Assembly: GCA_035609245.1 (NCBI GenBank)
Contig: CP141202.1
Coordinates: 496,001-560,000 of the forward strand
DNA length: 64,000 nt
Source: Bacteroidales bacterium MB20-C3-3
Lineage (GTDB): Bacteria; Bacteroidota; Bacteroidia; Bacteroidales; UBA932
Reading direction: 5' to 3'
Below are positions 50,355 through 59,776 of this stretch, piece by piece. Under the pieces are notes generated by a model. That model did not search any database. It saw only the letters and a program-made list of their open reading frames with translations, and had not been told where the DNA came from. The position numbers and the translations under genes were made by a program. The first letter of the stretch is position 1. Each line of letters opens with the position of its first letter.

Positions 50355-53300
50355 TTATGATAGTTGAGTTATTTCAATCAAACTTATTCCTGGGCGGCCT
50401 AACGCAACATTGCTATAGAAAGCAACTACTACATTGTCATTTGCAGTAGTAGCAACATTCAACGAGATTTCAGCATTGAAGCCAACATTATTAACTCCCG
50501 TGAACCCTGATGGGCCGCAAACGACCGGAGTCCCTTTAACCCCCCCCACATCAACTCTATAAAACGACTCAATACGAGAAGCCTCATCGACAGAGGCAGC
50601 AACTGCAGTAGACATGATAAACTTCATGACGAAAGAGCCAGCAGGCAATGTAAGAAATAGACGAGCCTTTTTTCTCGCTGAACTTACCCAGGTAGGGATC
50701 ATAACCTTTGATATGAAAAGATCTTCGTATGGTCCTGTATTCCCTGACAGGGTTGGGTTGTAAGAAGCCCCATCTGTTATCTGAGACCCAACATCTGTGA
50801 ACTCATCGTCTGTTGTCATTATATCTGTGTCAAAATTGATATACCACGGAAGGGCAACGTTTGACAAAGATTTGAGCTGCTTCGGTGTATACGAGGCATT
50901 GTGTCCTTTAGCGTTACATGTGTTGATGGTCTTCCCTGTTGAAGTGTCGTATACAACATTCCCATTTGCGAAGTTGTAACTAAAGGATAGTACAGCCTTA
51001 GTTTGCTGCGCTACTTCAAGAGTAATTGAATCATTGAGTATACTTGATTCAGAAGTAGCATCTTTTACTTGAACATAAACAGTTTTAACCCCTGTAGATT
51101 CTGTTAATGTAAAGCTAATAGGTGACGACACAAAAGCAGTCCAGGCAACTCCTGATAAGTCCGCTACCTCTCCCATTCTGTAGTGCGTTGGGGCTTTACT
51201 TGTTGCTATAGCCACACTTACCGTTCTACTTGTAGTAGATGCCACACCCGCATTAATACTTACTGAATTCAACACAATTGCTGCTACTGCTTCAAGAGTT
51301 ATTGAATCATATTTAGAAGCTGATTCATTAGTAGCGTCTTTTATTTTCACATAAACCGTTTTCGCTCCTAATGCTTCTGTCATCGTAAAGGATAATGACG
51401 GACTAGAGTAAGTGAGCCATGAAGCTTCGGCGAAGTCAGAACTTTCTGATATCATATAATGAGTTGGAGAGCCAGTTAGGTTTAATGCTATGCTAATATT
51501 TCTGTCTGTTGTTGTCTCATTACCAGAGTTGATAATAATCGAATTTAAAACAACCGTAGTTGGATTAATTAATGTAATAGAGCCGGTTTTTGACAGACTT
51601 TCTCCAAAGCTATTTTTGATTTTCACATAGAATGTTTTACTTACAAAGCCTTCGCTACAAGTGTAATTTACAGTATTGCTACTGTTCTCTACCCAGGCAG
51701 CTCCGGAGAAGTTGGAAGTCTCGGATACCATTACATGCGTATGTACCCCTACCTTATTGAGCTGAATAGTTACATCTCGCGAACTAGTCTCACTATCTCC
51801 ATTGTTAATCACAATGGAGTTTAGAACCGGCGATGCTCCAAACACATCTAACCTTGCCTGGTATGGAGCTCTTAGGTCATTTCTTATCTGCTGAACAAAA
51901 TAAGCAGCATCATCATAAGCATGCTCTTGATTAGGATTTGTTTCTAGAATTGTCAAATACCTATTAGCACGCTCGATAACTGATTGACTTAAATCAAAAT
52001 TAACAAGTAGTTTATTGTCGCTTATACCAAATGAACCTCCATAGCAGTTGTCAGAAAACGCAACTGAAACTCCGGTCAAATCTGAGATCCCGGAAGCTAA
52101 TACTGATGCCGATTTAAACCAAAAATTATCACTAAAAGGCAAGTAGATTCTGAATTTGATAGTTTGACCAGTTATCGATTTGTGTATTGCACCATATCTG
52201 GTCATAAACCAGTACTCAAAAAACTCATCTAGAGATGGCATCCACATTGAGTCGTCTCCGCTCACACCGTATAACTCCTCCAGGTCAACTAATAATTGCC
52301 TTGTGTTTGCGGTTGGTCTGTGGATACCATAAATGCACCATTCTTTGTCTGCATCTGCCTTTGCCTGGTTGGTTGCTATAAAGTTTTTGAACTCAGCTTC
52401 TCCTGTATTATAAAATAGTCGACGAGTAATAAACTTTTGAAGTACTTTGTCATTCAAAACAATGTCTGAATTGTATTTAAAATACCGATTGTCAAACACT
52501 GTCGCCTCTGCATCCGGGAGTATAGCTGCTGCAACTTGATATTGTATTTCAGGCAACAGCCATGAGAGCTTAACGTAATTAGGATCTCCATTCGGAGTTA
52601 CAATTACCTTTGGGGCGTAATCTATCAACGACTTACTAAGTGCAGCAGTGTCTTTTACTGCCTGAGCAAAAAATTCTTGCGATACATTTGTATTCCCGTT
52701 AGCTGTTTTGTATGCTTCGACTGCCTCTAAATCATGGTACGCCATTGTAGAGCCAAAATCAAAAGCCATCCTTGCCTCTGGAGGTGTTATCCAAGGCCAC
52801 GCCCATGTACCAATATAGTCTCTCGCTCCCATCTTCCAAGGCCAGTAGGCGTTTGTGAAAGCTAGTCTCTTTCTTATCCCTGCTCCATCAGTGTATTCAA
52901 GTGCCTTGGTTGGATAAGCACCCTCAGACTTGTTGTATGTTACCCCTCCTGCAGTATAGGCGAAATCTTTATGATAGAAGAAGCTTCTTTCGTCACCAGG
53001 AATAAAGAATGACAGTAATTCATTATCTACCCATCTTTTGTTTATTGGTGAGAATACATTATTCCATGTTGAATAGCAATCGTCAACGGTAAGGGATATA
53101 ACCTTATTCTTGTTGTATTTTAGCTTCGGAAAGGCTAGCGAAACATCTTGTGGGTTAATTGTTTCAGGTATGGTAATACTTAACTCTAGCATATCCCCGA
53201 ATCCTTTAATGTATTCGGCCTGTATATACGCTACAACATCAACAGCTACTGCCTTAATGCACTTAATTGTGACCTTTGTTTTAAGATCTTCGTCTACAAA

Positions 53301-54098
53301 CAGCTTGCTAATCTCATACGAGCTATTAAAATACTCAGAGACTATGCTTGATTTCTGAGCTACAACCAAAGAATCTACCTTAAGATACATATTCATGCCA
53401 ACCGGTATGTCAGCGATGGTTACAGTAATTTCTTCATTAAGCACTTTCGGGATACCGCTTATTTCTATCCCTATCCTAAACAAGTCATAATCACTTCCAA
53501 GGATACCTATTTGCCCCACTTTTGTTTCAACCGTCTTTACAGAGTATTTATACGCCTCAATACCTGCTGCCAGCTGATCAAGCTGCTCCTGCGTAAAATC
53601 GGAAAATGTGAATGGCTCGCCTTTTAAATCTTGAAGAGGAACTAGATCTAGCCAGTCCCCGCTCCCCTCTGCTCTCCATTGAATATGTGTTGCTGATTTT
53701 TGTAATTGAATATTTAAACCTGGCTCTCCTTTCAAGTCAGCAATACTTACTAAATTTGTCCAACTTAAGGTTCCATATACTCTCCATTGTATATAAAGGT
53801 CAGTTTTTTGCATCTCAATGCTCGGCCCAACACCACCTTCTATTTCGGCTAAAGAAATAAGCTGATTCCATGTTCCTGTTCCTACAGCTCTCCATAGAAT
53901 ATGCGTTTCGTCTGCGCTCAGTTCTATAGGCACAGCAGGAGGCGCCTCCCCTCCAATTCCTCCAATCTCTTGAACAATATAACTGACAAGAGAAGCAATC
54001 GGAATAATAACATTCCCGTTGCTGGTTTCTATGCCGGCAAGAGATACATTTGCTATTGTATTAAATGCATTGAATTCGCTTATTTTTTTTAGTGCCAT
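50355..54098 (-). CDS. Large tail fibre with NodB-like region and three Ig-like repeats
   Basis: A 1247-residue protein. Residues about 45-165 hold three copies of a 37-residue unit such as ATHIQWRAEGSGDWLDLVPL, frequent in Bacteroidales phage fibres. At about residue 333 VISLTVDDCYSTWNN resembles the first motif of NodB-type polysaccharide deacetylases (TxDD), with FDFGSTMAYHDLEA near 445 and VTPNGDPNY near 490 as possible further motifs. Residues about 750-1035 contain three homologous 85-95 residue beta domains (VLNSIVINNGDSETSSRDVT in the first). The last 200 residues form another beta-rich part. It is likely a receptor-binding fibre that acts on host surface glycans. Confidence 0.7.
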   Translation of the reverse strand: MALKKISEFNAFNTIANVSLAGIETSNGNVIIPIASLVSYIVQEIGGIGGEAPPAVPIELSADETHILWRAVGTGTWNQLISLAEIEGGVGPSIEMQKTDLYIQWRVYGTLSWTNLVSIADLKGEPGLNIQLQKSATHIQWRAEGSGDWLDLVPLQDLKGEPFTFSDFTQEQLDQLAAGIEAYKYSVKTVETKVGQIGILGSDYDLFRIGIEISGIPKVLNEEITVTIADIPVGMNMYLKVDSLVVAQKSSIVSEYFNSSYEISKLFVDEDLKTKVTIKCIKAVAVDVVAYIQAEYIKGFGDMLELSITIPETINPQDVSLAFPKLKYNKNKVISLTVDDCYSTWNNVFSPINKRWVDNELLSFFIPGDERSFFYHKDFAYTAGGVTYNKSEGAYPTKALEYTDGAGIRKRLAFTNAYWPWKMGARDYIGTWAWPWITPPEARMAFDFGSTMAYHDLEAVEAYKTANGNTNVSQEFFAQAVKDTAALSKSLIDYAPKVIVTPNGDPNYVKLSWLLPEIQYQVAAAILPDAEATVFDNRYFKYNSDIVLNDKVLQKFITRRLFYNTGEAEFKNFIATNQAKADADKEWCIYGIHRPTANTRQLLVDLEELYGVSGDDSMWMPSLDEFFEYWFMTRYGAIHKSITGQTIKFRIYLPFSDNFWFKSASVLASGISDLTGVSVAFSDNCYGGSFGISDNKLLVNFDLSQSVIERANRYLTILETNPNQEHAYDDAAYFVQQIRNDLRAPYQARLDVFGASPVLNSIVINNGDSETSSRDVTIQLNKVGVHTHVMVSETSNFSGAAWVENSSNTVNYTCSEGFVSKTFYVKIKNSFGESLSKTGSITLINPTTVVLNSIIINSGNETTTDRNISIALNLTGSPTHYMISESSDFAEASWLTYSSPSLSFTMTEALGAKTVYVKIKDATNESASKYDSITLEAVAAIVLNSVSINAGVASTTSRTVSVAIATSKAPTHYRMGEVADLSGVAWTAFVSSPISFTLTESTGVKTVYVQVKDATSESSILNDSITLEVAQQTKAVLSFSYNFANGNVVYDTSTGKTINTCNAKGHNASYTPKQLKSLSNVALPWYINFDTDIMTTDDEFTDVGSQITDGASYNPTLSGNTGPYEDLFISKVMIPTWVSSARKKARLFLTLPAGSFVMKFIMSTAVAASVDEASRIESFYRVDVGGVKGTPVVCGPSGFTGVNNVGFNAEISLNVATTANDNVVVAFYSNVALGRPGISLIEITQLS

Positions 54099-54113
54099 TG
54101 TCTGATAGTTTTA

Positions 54114-55919
54114 TTAATTATAACCTAGGGCTGAAACACCTTTCTCTGAGTAGAAGTTAACTGTAGTATACAGGAAGCCTTCCCCTATTTTTAGTATATT
54201 CATCAAGCTAGCCAAATAGCTCTTTTCTGTGGATGATAAATGACTAGTATCGCCAATATGCTCTGAGAGAACATTTCCAGTCAGGTTCCACAAGCTTTTT
54301 TCTGAGTCTGACACAAATCTTCTAGTAGAGCTCTCTTCAATCATCGAGGCCGGATGACTTGATGGATGCGAGTAAGGAGCAACCCAAGACCTTGTACCGT
54401 ATAACGAAGAAGACAATAAGTACCCTTCACCAATAGGGTTGCCCATATGTGGCTCTTTTTCTCCAATTAGGCTTAGTATTGTAGTCGAAAAATTAGGGTC
54501 ATTACCAAGGGCTAGGGCCAGTTCTTTAAGAGTATCTAGTGTTCCGGGAGCCGAATTGACTAATTCACTTATCTTAGTAGTAACCCACTCTTCAGTTGCA
54601 TAGCCCTCTCCTGGTCCACTTCCTGCAGACTGATAAAGAGCATATGCTAGTCCCGCAGATAGAACCCACCCTGCCCTTTCAGGGTTATATTGGTCCCACG
54701 AATCAAGTCTGTCATATCCTCCGCTGCTAGAACCTGCGCTAACCCCATTCCCCAAGGCAGACACTCCGCCAAGTGAATAGAGAGAATGTTTTGCTTCAAT
54801 AAGGTAGGGATCCTGCTCAGTGCCTGCTCCCTTTCTTTCAAACATACCCAATAGAATATCAAGCGCACTCATTTTACTTGCTTTAATATGTCCAAGTGTT
54901 CCTCCTATTCCGTCTTCAATCGAATAGTCAGGGTGAGTATATGGGGTAAATGAGTCAATGTCTCTTATGTGGTGCCTGTGGCTGAATGGGGCGTAGGTAT
55001 CTGGCGGGATAGCATCTTGCTTCCCCTGAACAGTTGTGTACAATGAATATGCTAGTCCTGCAGACAATACCCAATTAGACCTCTCAGGCAGATAGTCTGC
55101 CCAATCATCTAGCAAATCATACACAGCCCCTCCTGAACCCGGTTCTCCGGTTAAGGAGCCTGCACCAAGCGCTGCGACTCCTTTTTCAGAGTAGAAGTCA
55201 ATTATTGAATACAGGTATTTTTCGTCCGGAGACACCTTCAGATACTTCTTTAGCATCTGCACATATGCACTCTCGGTGCTCTCTCCTCCAGTCATTGAGT
55301 CCCATTTTTCAATCTGAGCAGTAGAAACAAATCTCTTTTCTATTGTTTGGTCAATGGCGTCAGCCGAATGTCTATGATTTAAGATTAAATTATTGAGCCT
55401 TGCCAACTCTTCATCTAGGCCCGGATATCCCTCTGGAATCTCTTCGTCTTCACGAAAACCCAAGGCAGACACTCCACCTACAGAATAGAAAGAATAATTG
55501 GCTCTAATCCTTTTTTTAACAGGGTCAAATGTAAACATATGAGAGAGAGATACGGCTTCATCCCCTTTGTTAAGTATATCGTCAAACAAGCATATCACAT
55601 TGTGCTTGTATGCCTCTGTAGGAGAAACAGAAGTCCACGTACTTCCTGTAAGAAGAGTTATTTCAGGAACAATGTTTTCATGCAGTGGATTGGTTGACGA
55701 GAATCGTACATCAATTTGCCACGAATCTCTATCTTCCTGAACCCGTAATTCAATGTAAAACTCAGGTGCTACATCCTGGCTTATCAACACGATGCTTGCT
55801 CCTGAATAGTCCACCAAGACATTAAATAAAGCGGTAGAGGTGTCAAATACAAAATTAATATCCCCCTGAGCGGGAATATTAACTGCCTGAGCAACCTTAT
55901 ACCACTTGTCTCTTATCAT
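54114..55919 (-). CDS. Tail fibre protein with repeated GVSALG motifs
   Basis: About 601 residues from the ATG at 55919 (MIRDKWYKVAQAVNIPAQGD); the frame is open further upstream but overlaps the next gene. Four variants of the motif YS(E/V/L)(K/G)GV(S/A)ALG appear through the protein, each starting a segment, and the last one, FYSEKGVSALGYN, ends it. Between them are collagen-like glycine patches and HRH-type histidine stretches (NLILNHRHSADAIDQTIEKR) typical of fibre shafts. Probably a second adhesin. No chaperone gene is adjacent. Confidence 0.7.
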   Translation of the reverse strand: MIRDKWYKVAQAVNIPAQGDINFVFDTSTALFNVLVDYSGASIVLISQDVAPEFYIELRVQEDRDSWQIDVRFSSTNPLHENIVPEITLLTGSTWTSVSPTEAYKHNVICLFDDILNKGDEAVSLSHMFTFDPVKKRIRANYSFYSVGGVSALGFREDEEIPEGYPGLDEELARLNNLILNHRHSADAIDQTIEKRFVSTAQIEKWDSMTGGESTESAYVQMLKKYLKVSPDEKYLYSIIDFYSEKGVAALGAGSLTGEPGSGGAVYDLLDDWADYLPERSNWVLSAGLAYSLYTTVQGKQDAIPPDTYAPFSHRHHIRDIDSFTPYTHPDYSIEDGIGGTLGHIKASKMSALDILLGMFERKGAGTEQDPYLIEAKHSLYSLGGVSALGNGVSAGSSSGGYDRLDSWDQYNPERAGWVLSAGLAYALYQSAGSGPGEGYATEEWVTTKISELVNSAPGTLDTLKELALALGNDPNFSTTILSLIGEKEPHMGNPIGEGYLLSSSLYGTRSWVAPYSHPSSHPASMIEESSTRRFVSDSEKSLWNLTGNVLSEHIGDTSHLSSTEKSYLASLMNILKIGEGFLYTTVNFYSEKGVSALGYN

Positions 55920-55921
55920 GG

Positions 55922-56533
55922 TTACATCATTAAACTGATTGCGTTTTTCTCTGCCATTTCTACTTTGCTTGTTTCGCCAATCGCAGCACAAACCCTGGAA
56001 GCACATATCCAACACAAAGCATCCTGTAATTGAACAGGAATATTTTCAGCCACATCTTCCTTGATATAAAGAAATCTACTTATAGAATGAGAATTATTAA
56101 CAGAATAATATTCAATTACTTTCTTCCCCTCTCTGTGCGACAGGACTGCGACAGGCTTTGAGAGCCCTCCCCTGAGATATTTATTGGATTGTATTTTTGC
56201 TGTATAGCTACCTTGCAGATTCAGCTCTGTTACGGGTCGCTGCCATTCGAGCATCTTCAATTCAACAAGGCGCAAGAAGTCAGCGGGGAGATCTATTGTC
56301 CCTGTCTTTGGGTCTGTGCTTGAGGCTACCGCTTGCGTTGCACTAGAAGCAGGAGACAGTTTATATACAGGAGCCTTTAATAGTATCTCTCTAGCGCTCT
56401 CATCAAGTAGAGAAGTAATAATTGTATCAATAGGGTTGTTGTCGTCAACCCCTACATCTATAATTACAGAATCAGGTGCCGATATCTCGTCAATGATTGA
56501 CTTTACTTTGTTTATAAGAGCTTGCCTGTTCAT
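55922..56533 (-). CDS. Phage head-tail connector-like structural protein
   Basis: A 203-residue protein (MNRQALINKVKSIIDEISAP start) with PADFLRLVELKMLEWQRPVT, KKVIEYYSVNNSHSISRFLY and a helical C-terminus (LCWICASRVCAAIGETSKVE). The DFLRLVxLKxxEW pattern is typical of tail tubular A/adaptor-like proteins in podophages and crAss-like phages. Position between capsid and fibre genes supports a connector role. Confidence 0.55.
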   Translation of the reverse strand: MNRQALINKVKSIIDEISAPDSVIIDVGVDDNNPIDTIITSLLDESAREILLKAPVYKLSPASSATQAVASSTDPKTGTIDLPADFLRLVELKMLEWQRPVTELNLQGSYTAKIQSNKYLRGGLSKPVAVLSHREGKKVIEYYSVNNSHSISRFLYIKEDVAENIPVQLQDALCWICASRVCAAIGETSKVEMAEKNAISLMM

Positions 56534-56536
56534 AGC

Positions 56537-57103
56537 TTAGCGTTCAAATTTTACAGATATATTCAGAGTCTCGGCAAGAGAGATTATACTAGCAGATGAA
56601 CGCAATTTATACTTAGGGATATTGTAAGGCTCTTTCCCAAAATAATCCTGCGCCTCGGTTAGGTTTCTAAATACTATCCCCTCTTGCTCAGAAGTGCTTT
56701 CTATCACTACTTCCTTTGCTTGAGTCTCGGTAACGGTTGCCTCGGGATTGGGTGTTAGATTCGCTGGATCTTCTGATACTACCGGAGCATGTGGGCGAGG
56801 GCTATTTTGGCCTGACATTAAGTTATTATCCTTATAATCTTGGCCAAGGATAGTCCCTTCAATAGCTATCCCCGGGCCAACAAGTGGCGACTTCTGCTTA
56901 GGCATTAATATAGTCTTAAGTTTGTACAGCCTATTATACATGTCGCTTGATTCAAGCATGTGCTGTATTTTTGGATCATCTGTATGATAAACACCATTGT
57001 TGTTGGCGTCAGCTCCCGTAAATCCTATTCTATACTCTATATCACCCACATATAAGGAAATATATAGGTTTTTATCATATAGAGCTTGATACATCTTCAT
57101 CAT
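56537..57103 (-). CDS. Phage structural protein of the head-neck region
   Basis: A 188-residue protein (MMKMYQALYDKNLYISLYVG start). It has an N-terminal beta-rich part (IEYRIGFTGADANNNGVYHT), a Pro-rich disordered middle (about 105-145) and a helical end (LRSSASIISLAETLNISVKF). The sequence between capsid and connector genes suggests a neck or head-completion protein. No family recognised. Confidence 0.5.
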   Translation of the reverse strand: MMKMYQALYDKNLYISLYVGDIEYRIGFTGADANNNGVYHTDDPKIQHMLESSDMYNRLYKLKTILMPKQKSPLVGPGIAIEGTILGQDYKDNNLMSGQNSPRPHAPVVSEDPANLTPNPEATVTETQAKEVVIESTSEQEGIVFRNLTEAQDYFGKEPYNIPKYKLRSSASIISLAETLNISVKFER

Positions 57104-57126
57104 AATAAATTGATTTATTAATTATT

Positions 57127-57164
57127 AAAAAAAGGGGAACGAGCAGAAATACCACTCATCCCCC
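57127..57164 (-). terminator. Rho-independent terminator after the capsid gene
   Basis: On the minus strand GGGGGATGAG pairs with CTCGTTCCCC over ten bases (two G-U), loop of 11, followed by TTTTTTT. It may cap capsid mRNA and set capsid above downstream genes. Confidence 0.8.
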
Positions 57165-57191
57165 TGCTCTTTTATAGCGATTGAATATTAT

Positions 57192-58523
57192 TTATTGAGG
57201 CTTAATTCTACGGTGAACATCAAGATTCTCTACAAACAGAGCATAGTTCTCAAGCAAACGCTGGGCCTTAACCCTCTTTTGTCCGGTATCGTCAAGAAGG
57301 AGGTCTTTAGTTTGTAGTGGCTCAAATATATATTTCACTATATATGACATATCAAGCACCATCCCGCACTCTGAGAAAGGTCCCACAAACAGACCGCTCA
57401 TTGACTTAACCAAGAGCTCTCCAAAGTTGGTTATGATTCTATTGAAGCGTACACCATGCACTATTTCAACGGATGTGGCCTCAACTTGCTTACTGTAGGC
57501 ATCAACCTGAGATAGCCATTTGATATAATCAGGCCCAGCAAGGAGCACTCTTCTTTCAGAGCCATTGTTGCCATCAAATATCTCCTTGGTAAGCTGTACA
57601 AATTCCTTATTTGTCGGAGTTTTCGATTTATCATAAGTAGATGTACCTGTAAGTTGATTCCATACACCATCAGAAGTATATATCCTCTCACCTGTAACAG
57701 GGTCAACAAATGTTGATTTTACTCCAAATAAGTTAGTGTACTCCATTGATCTCTTCATGTCCCAAATGGCGAGTTCCTTATGTGTAGAGAAGTCAAGGTT
57801 GACTTGTTTTTTAGCAAGCTCGGCAATAACACTCTGTTCAATTTGAGTCATATGTATTTGAGTGTAATTCTTCCTAGTGATAGGCAGAGCAGCAAAAGCA
57901 TCTGTTTGAGCAGCAGTTTCACTCATGGCCTTACCAAGTCTCATAAGAGGAGCATTTTGGGCTATCACCGGAATCTTATCATTTACAGGATTAACAGCAA
58001 CAACTTGCAAAGTCCCGGCAGCACTATCTTTTCCGGCTATATAAAGCATTAGAGGCTTACCGTCTCCGCCAAGTACAGTAGGCACAGAGATAGTGTCTTT
58101 GATTTGCCACATGCCTTTTTTACCTACAGCAATATTCGCAACATCAGAAAGTCCGTCAGTAGCAACAAGAACAGCGTCAAGTACATCTCGCGTACCTACT
58201 TCATAGCCACCGCACTCATTACTCTTTACTTCTCTCACATTGTTCAACTCTCTTGTTAGAGTATCCAGAGGAGTATCTGAAGGTCTTACTTTGACAATGA
58301 GTTTATTCAGATCATCATCCAGGATCTCGCCTGCTTCTTTGAGTGTTTCAAATGTTACAGCTCCCTCAGCAGCTGTCCCTGGTCCCACTATAGCCCCTGC
58401 CATAGCAAAGACTGTTGATCCTCCAATTAGGAAGTCGGCCATATTTTCAAGACCACCTCCAATCCCAACAGCCATAAGCAATACGGCCGTGATCATTAAA
58501 AATAATTTGATTTTTGTTTTCAT
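57192..58523 (-). CDS. Major capsid protein with hydrophobic N-terminus
   Basis: A 443-residue capsid candidate. Core features of the SU10/DUF5309-type HK97-fold group are GAVTFETLKEAGEILDDDLN, KVRPSDTPLDTLTREL, a long central helix segment (QIEQSVIAELAKKQVNLDFS) and RVLLAGPDYIKWLSQVDAYS. Unusually, residues 1-48 hold a signal-anchor-like segment (LFLMITAVLLMAVGIGGGLE). A cleaved delta domain or an internal start at a downstream Met (for example at FAMAGAIVGPG) would remove it. It is followed by a terminator and preceded by a scaffold candidate. Confidence 0.8.
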   Translation of the reverse strand: MKTKIKLFLMITAVLLMAVGIGGGLENMADFLIGGSTVFAMAGAIVGPGTAAEGAVTFETLKEAGEILDDDLNKLIVKVRPSDTPLDTLTRELNNVREVKSNECGGYEVGTRDVLDAVLVATDGLSDVANIAVGKKGMWQIKDTISVPTVLGGDGKPLMLYIAGKDSAAGTLQVVAVNPVNDKIPVIAQNAPLMRLGKAMSETAAQTDAFAALPITRKNYTQIHMTQIEQSVIAELAKKQVNLDFSTHKELAIWDMKRSMEYTNLFGVKSTFVDPVTGERIYTSDGVWNQLTGTSTYDKSKTPTNKEFVQLTKEIFDGNNGSERRVLLAGPDYIKWLSQVDAYSKQVEATSVEIVHGVRFNRIITNFGELLVKSMSGLFVGPFSECGMVLDMSYIVKYIFEPLQTKDLLLDDTGQKRVKAQRLLENYALFVENLDVHRRIKPQ

Positions 58524-58543
58524 TTTAAAAATGGTTTTTAATG

Positions 58544-59335
58544 TTATATTTTTGGTCTATTGCCGATTCCTTCAAAGAATTGATTAGTGCGCTTCGCAAC
58601 TACATCCTTGGATTTTACACCAGCCGGAACAGGTACGCCATCTCCTTCCTTTTTGTCTTTATCGGTCTTTTTCTTCAAGTCGATTGACTCATTTCTCCCT
58701 TCAATTTTGCCTGCCTCTTCAGCTGCAAGTACCTCTTGATCGAAATTCATCATCTTGTGGAATGACAGTAGTAGCTCAGGAGATATCTCCTTCATTATTA
58801 ACTTGTCAAATGTGTCGTTGATAAGAGAAATGAGAGCTCCTTTTTGATCTTCTGAATAGCCGTTTTCTTGAGCGAATGCGTCAATAGTCTCTAGTGTCTT
58901 TGCCTCATTAGCCTCGATTTGCTTATTACGCTCTTCCATTGCCTTGCTTTGAGACAGCCTTTCTGAGCGAACTTTCTGAAACTCTTCGTAATCAGGGTCT
59001 CCTTCGCCTGGGATAAGATCTTCTTGTGACAGGTGCTTTACAATTGCAATCCTAAAAGGCACCTTGTTTACGGCTATATCGTACGCAATTTCAGCGAATT
59101 CCGGCTCTGCCTTCATTGCCTCTGTCAAAGCTTCGTCAACTGATTTATATTTTCCGAGGTCGGCCTCTACCTCCTCGGCATATCGATCTTCCAAGTCATA
59201 CCAATCCTCCTCTTTTTCAGGATTGACATCAGGATATCTAGCCTTTATCCTCTCCCTGTATTTTCTCAGAGATGGAGCTGGCGCTTGCTCAGCAATGCCT
59301 TCCCCTGTTTCTTTATCAATATTGTCCTTTTTCAT
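58544..59335 (-). CDS. Scaffolding-like capsid assembly protein
   Basis: A 263-residue highly charged helical protein (MKKDNIDKETGEGIAEQAPA start) with long coiled-coil regions (KAMEERNKQIEANEAKTLET) and a C-terminal basic patch (KDVVAKRTNQFFEGIGNRPK). The position directly before the capsid gene and its composition are typical of scaffolding proteins. No sequence family is assigned. Confidence 0.65.
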   Translation of the reverse strand: MKKDNIDKETGEGIAEQAPAPSLRKYRERIKARYPDVNPEKEEDWYDLEDRYAEEVEADLGKYKSVDEALTEAMKAEPEFAEIAYDIAVNKVPFRIAIVKHLSQEDLIPGEGDPDYEEFQKVRSERLSQSKAMEERNKQIEANEAKTLETIDAFAQENGYSEDQKGALISLINDTFDKLIMKEISPELLLSFHKMMNFDQEVLAAEEAGKIEGRNESIDLKKKTDKDKKEGDGVPVPAGVKSKDVVAKRTNQFFEGIGNRPKI

Positions 59336-59437
59336 TTGTCATAAATTTTACTTCCGTAAACTTTTTGTTTGTGACAAATGTGTTTATTTAAACATCAATA
59401 AATTGGTCATATTGCTCATATTTTAGGATTTTTAGAG

Positions 59438-59445
59438 TATATTTG
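59438..59445 (+). promoter_or_regulatory. Candidate -7 element for the terminase cassette
   Basis: TATATTTG matches TAnnTTTG in the 150-base divergent gap between the scaffold gene (leftward) and the terminase cassette (rightward), 41 bases before the ATG at 59486. Confidence 0.45.
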
Positions 59446-59485
59446 CAATGAGCGAAGGATTGACTGTTGTAAATCGGGATTGTGG

Positions 59486-59776
59486 ATGAGAGATAGCGAC
59501 ATCATAGAGGTGAGGAATTATGAAATCCGCGAGATGTACTTCATTGTTTACAAAAAAGCAATGAGCCTAGGGAAGAAATCCAAAGACGCAAAAATTGATG
59601 CCTACACAGCAATAGAACTTAGGTATTGCATATCTAGTGAGAGAGCAAGAAGAATTGTTAATGCGAGAATAAAATACAACACAACCAGACTCAACATTTT
59701 ATTCAAAGAGAGGACAGAGCAGTTAATAGATCTGTTGAAGGAGGTGAGTGATGAGATCTGCAGAAAGCCTAGTTAA
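59486..59776 (+). CDS. Small protein before large terminase, possible small terminase
   Basis: About 96 residues from the ATG at 59486 (MRDSDIIEVRNYEIREMYFI). It is helical, with DAYTAIELRYCISSERARRI, a possible HTH, then a basic and acidic helical tail. Its 3' end overlaps the large terminase by 26 bases. Small terminase subunits are short DNA-binding proteins at exactly this place, but the sequence does not prove it. Confidence 0.55.
   Translation: MRDSDIIEVRNYEIREMYFIVYKKAMSLGKKSKDAKIDAYTAIELRYCISSERARRIVNARIKYNTTRLNILFKERTEQLIDLLKEVSDEICRKPS

Noticed and set aside
54114-55919. A diversity-generating retroelement acting on the fibre gene
   Set aside because: No reverse transcriptase, template repeat or adenine-biased variable repeat was seen in the window.
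59448-59489. A 13-residue leader peptide (MSEGLTVVNRDCG) overlapping the next ATG
   Set aside because: The candidate -7 box ends two bases before its ATG, so the expected transcript would start at or after the start codon. Kept out of the gene list.
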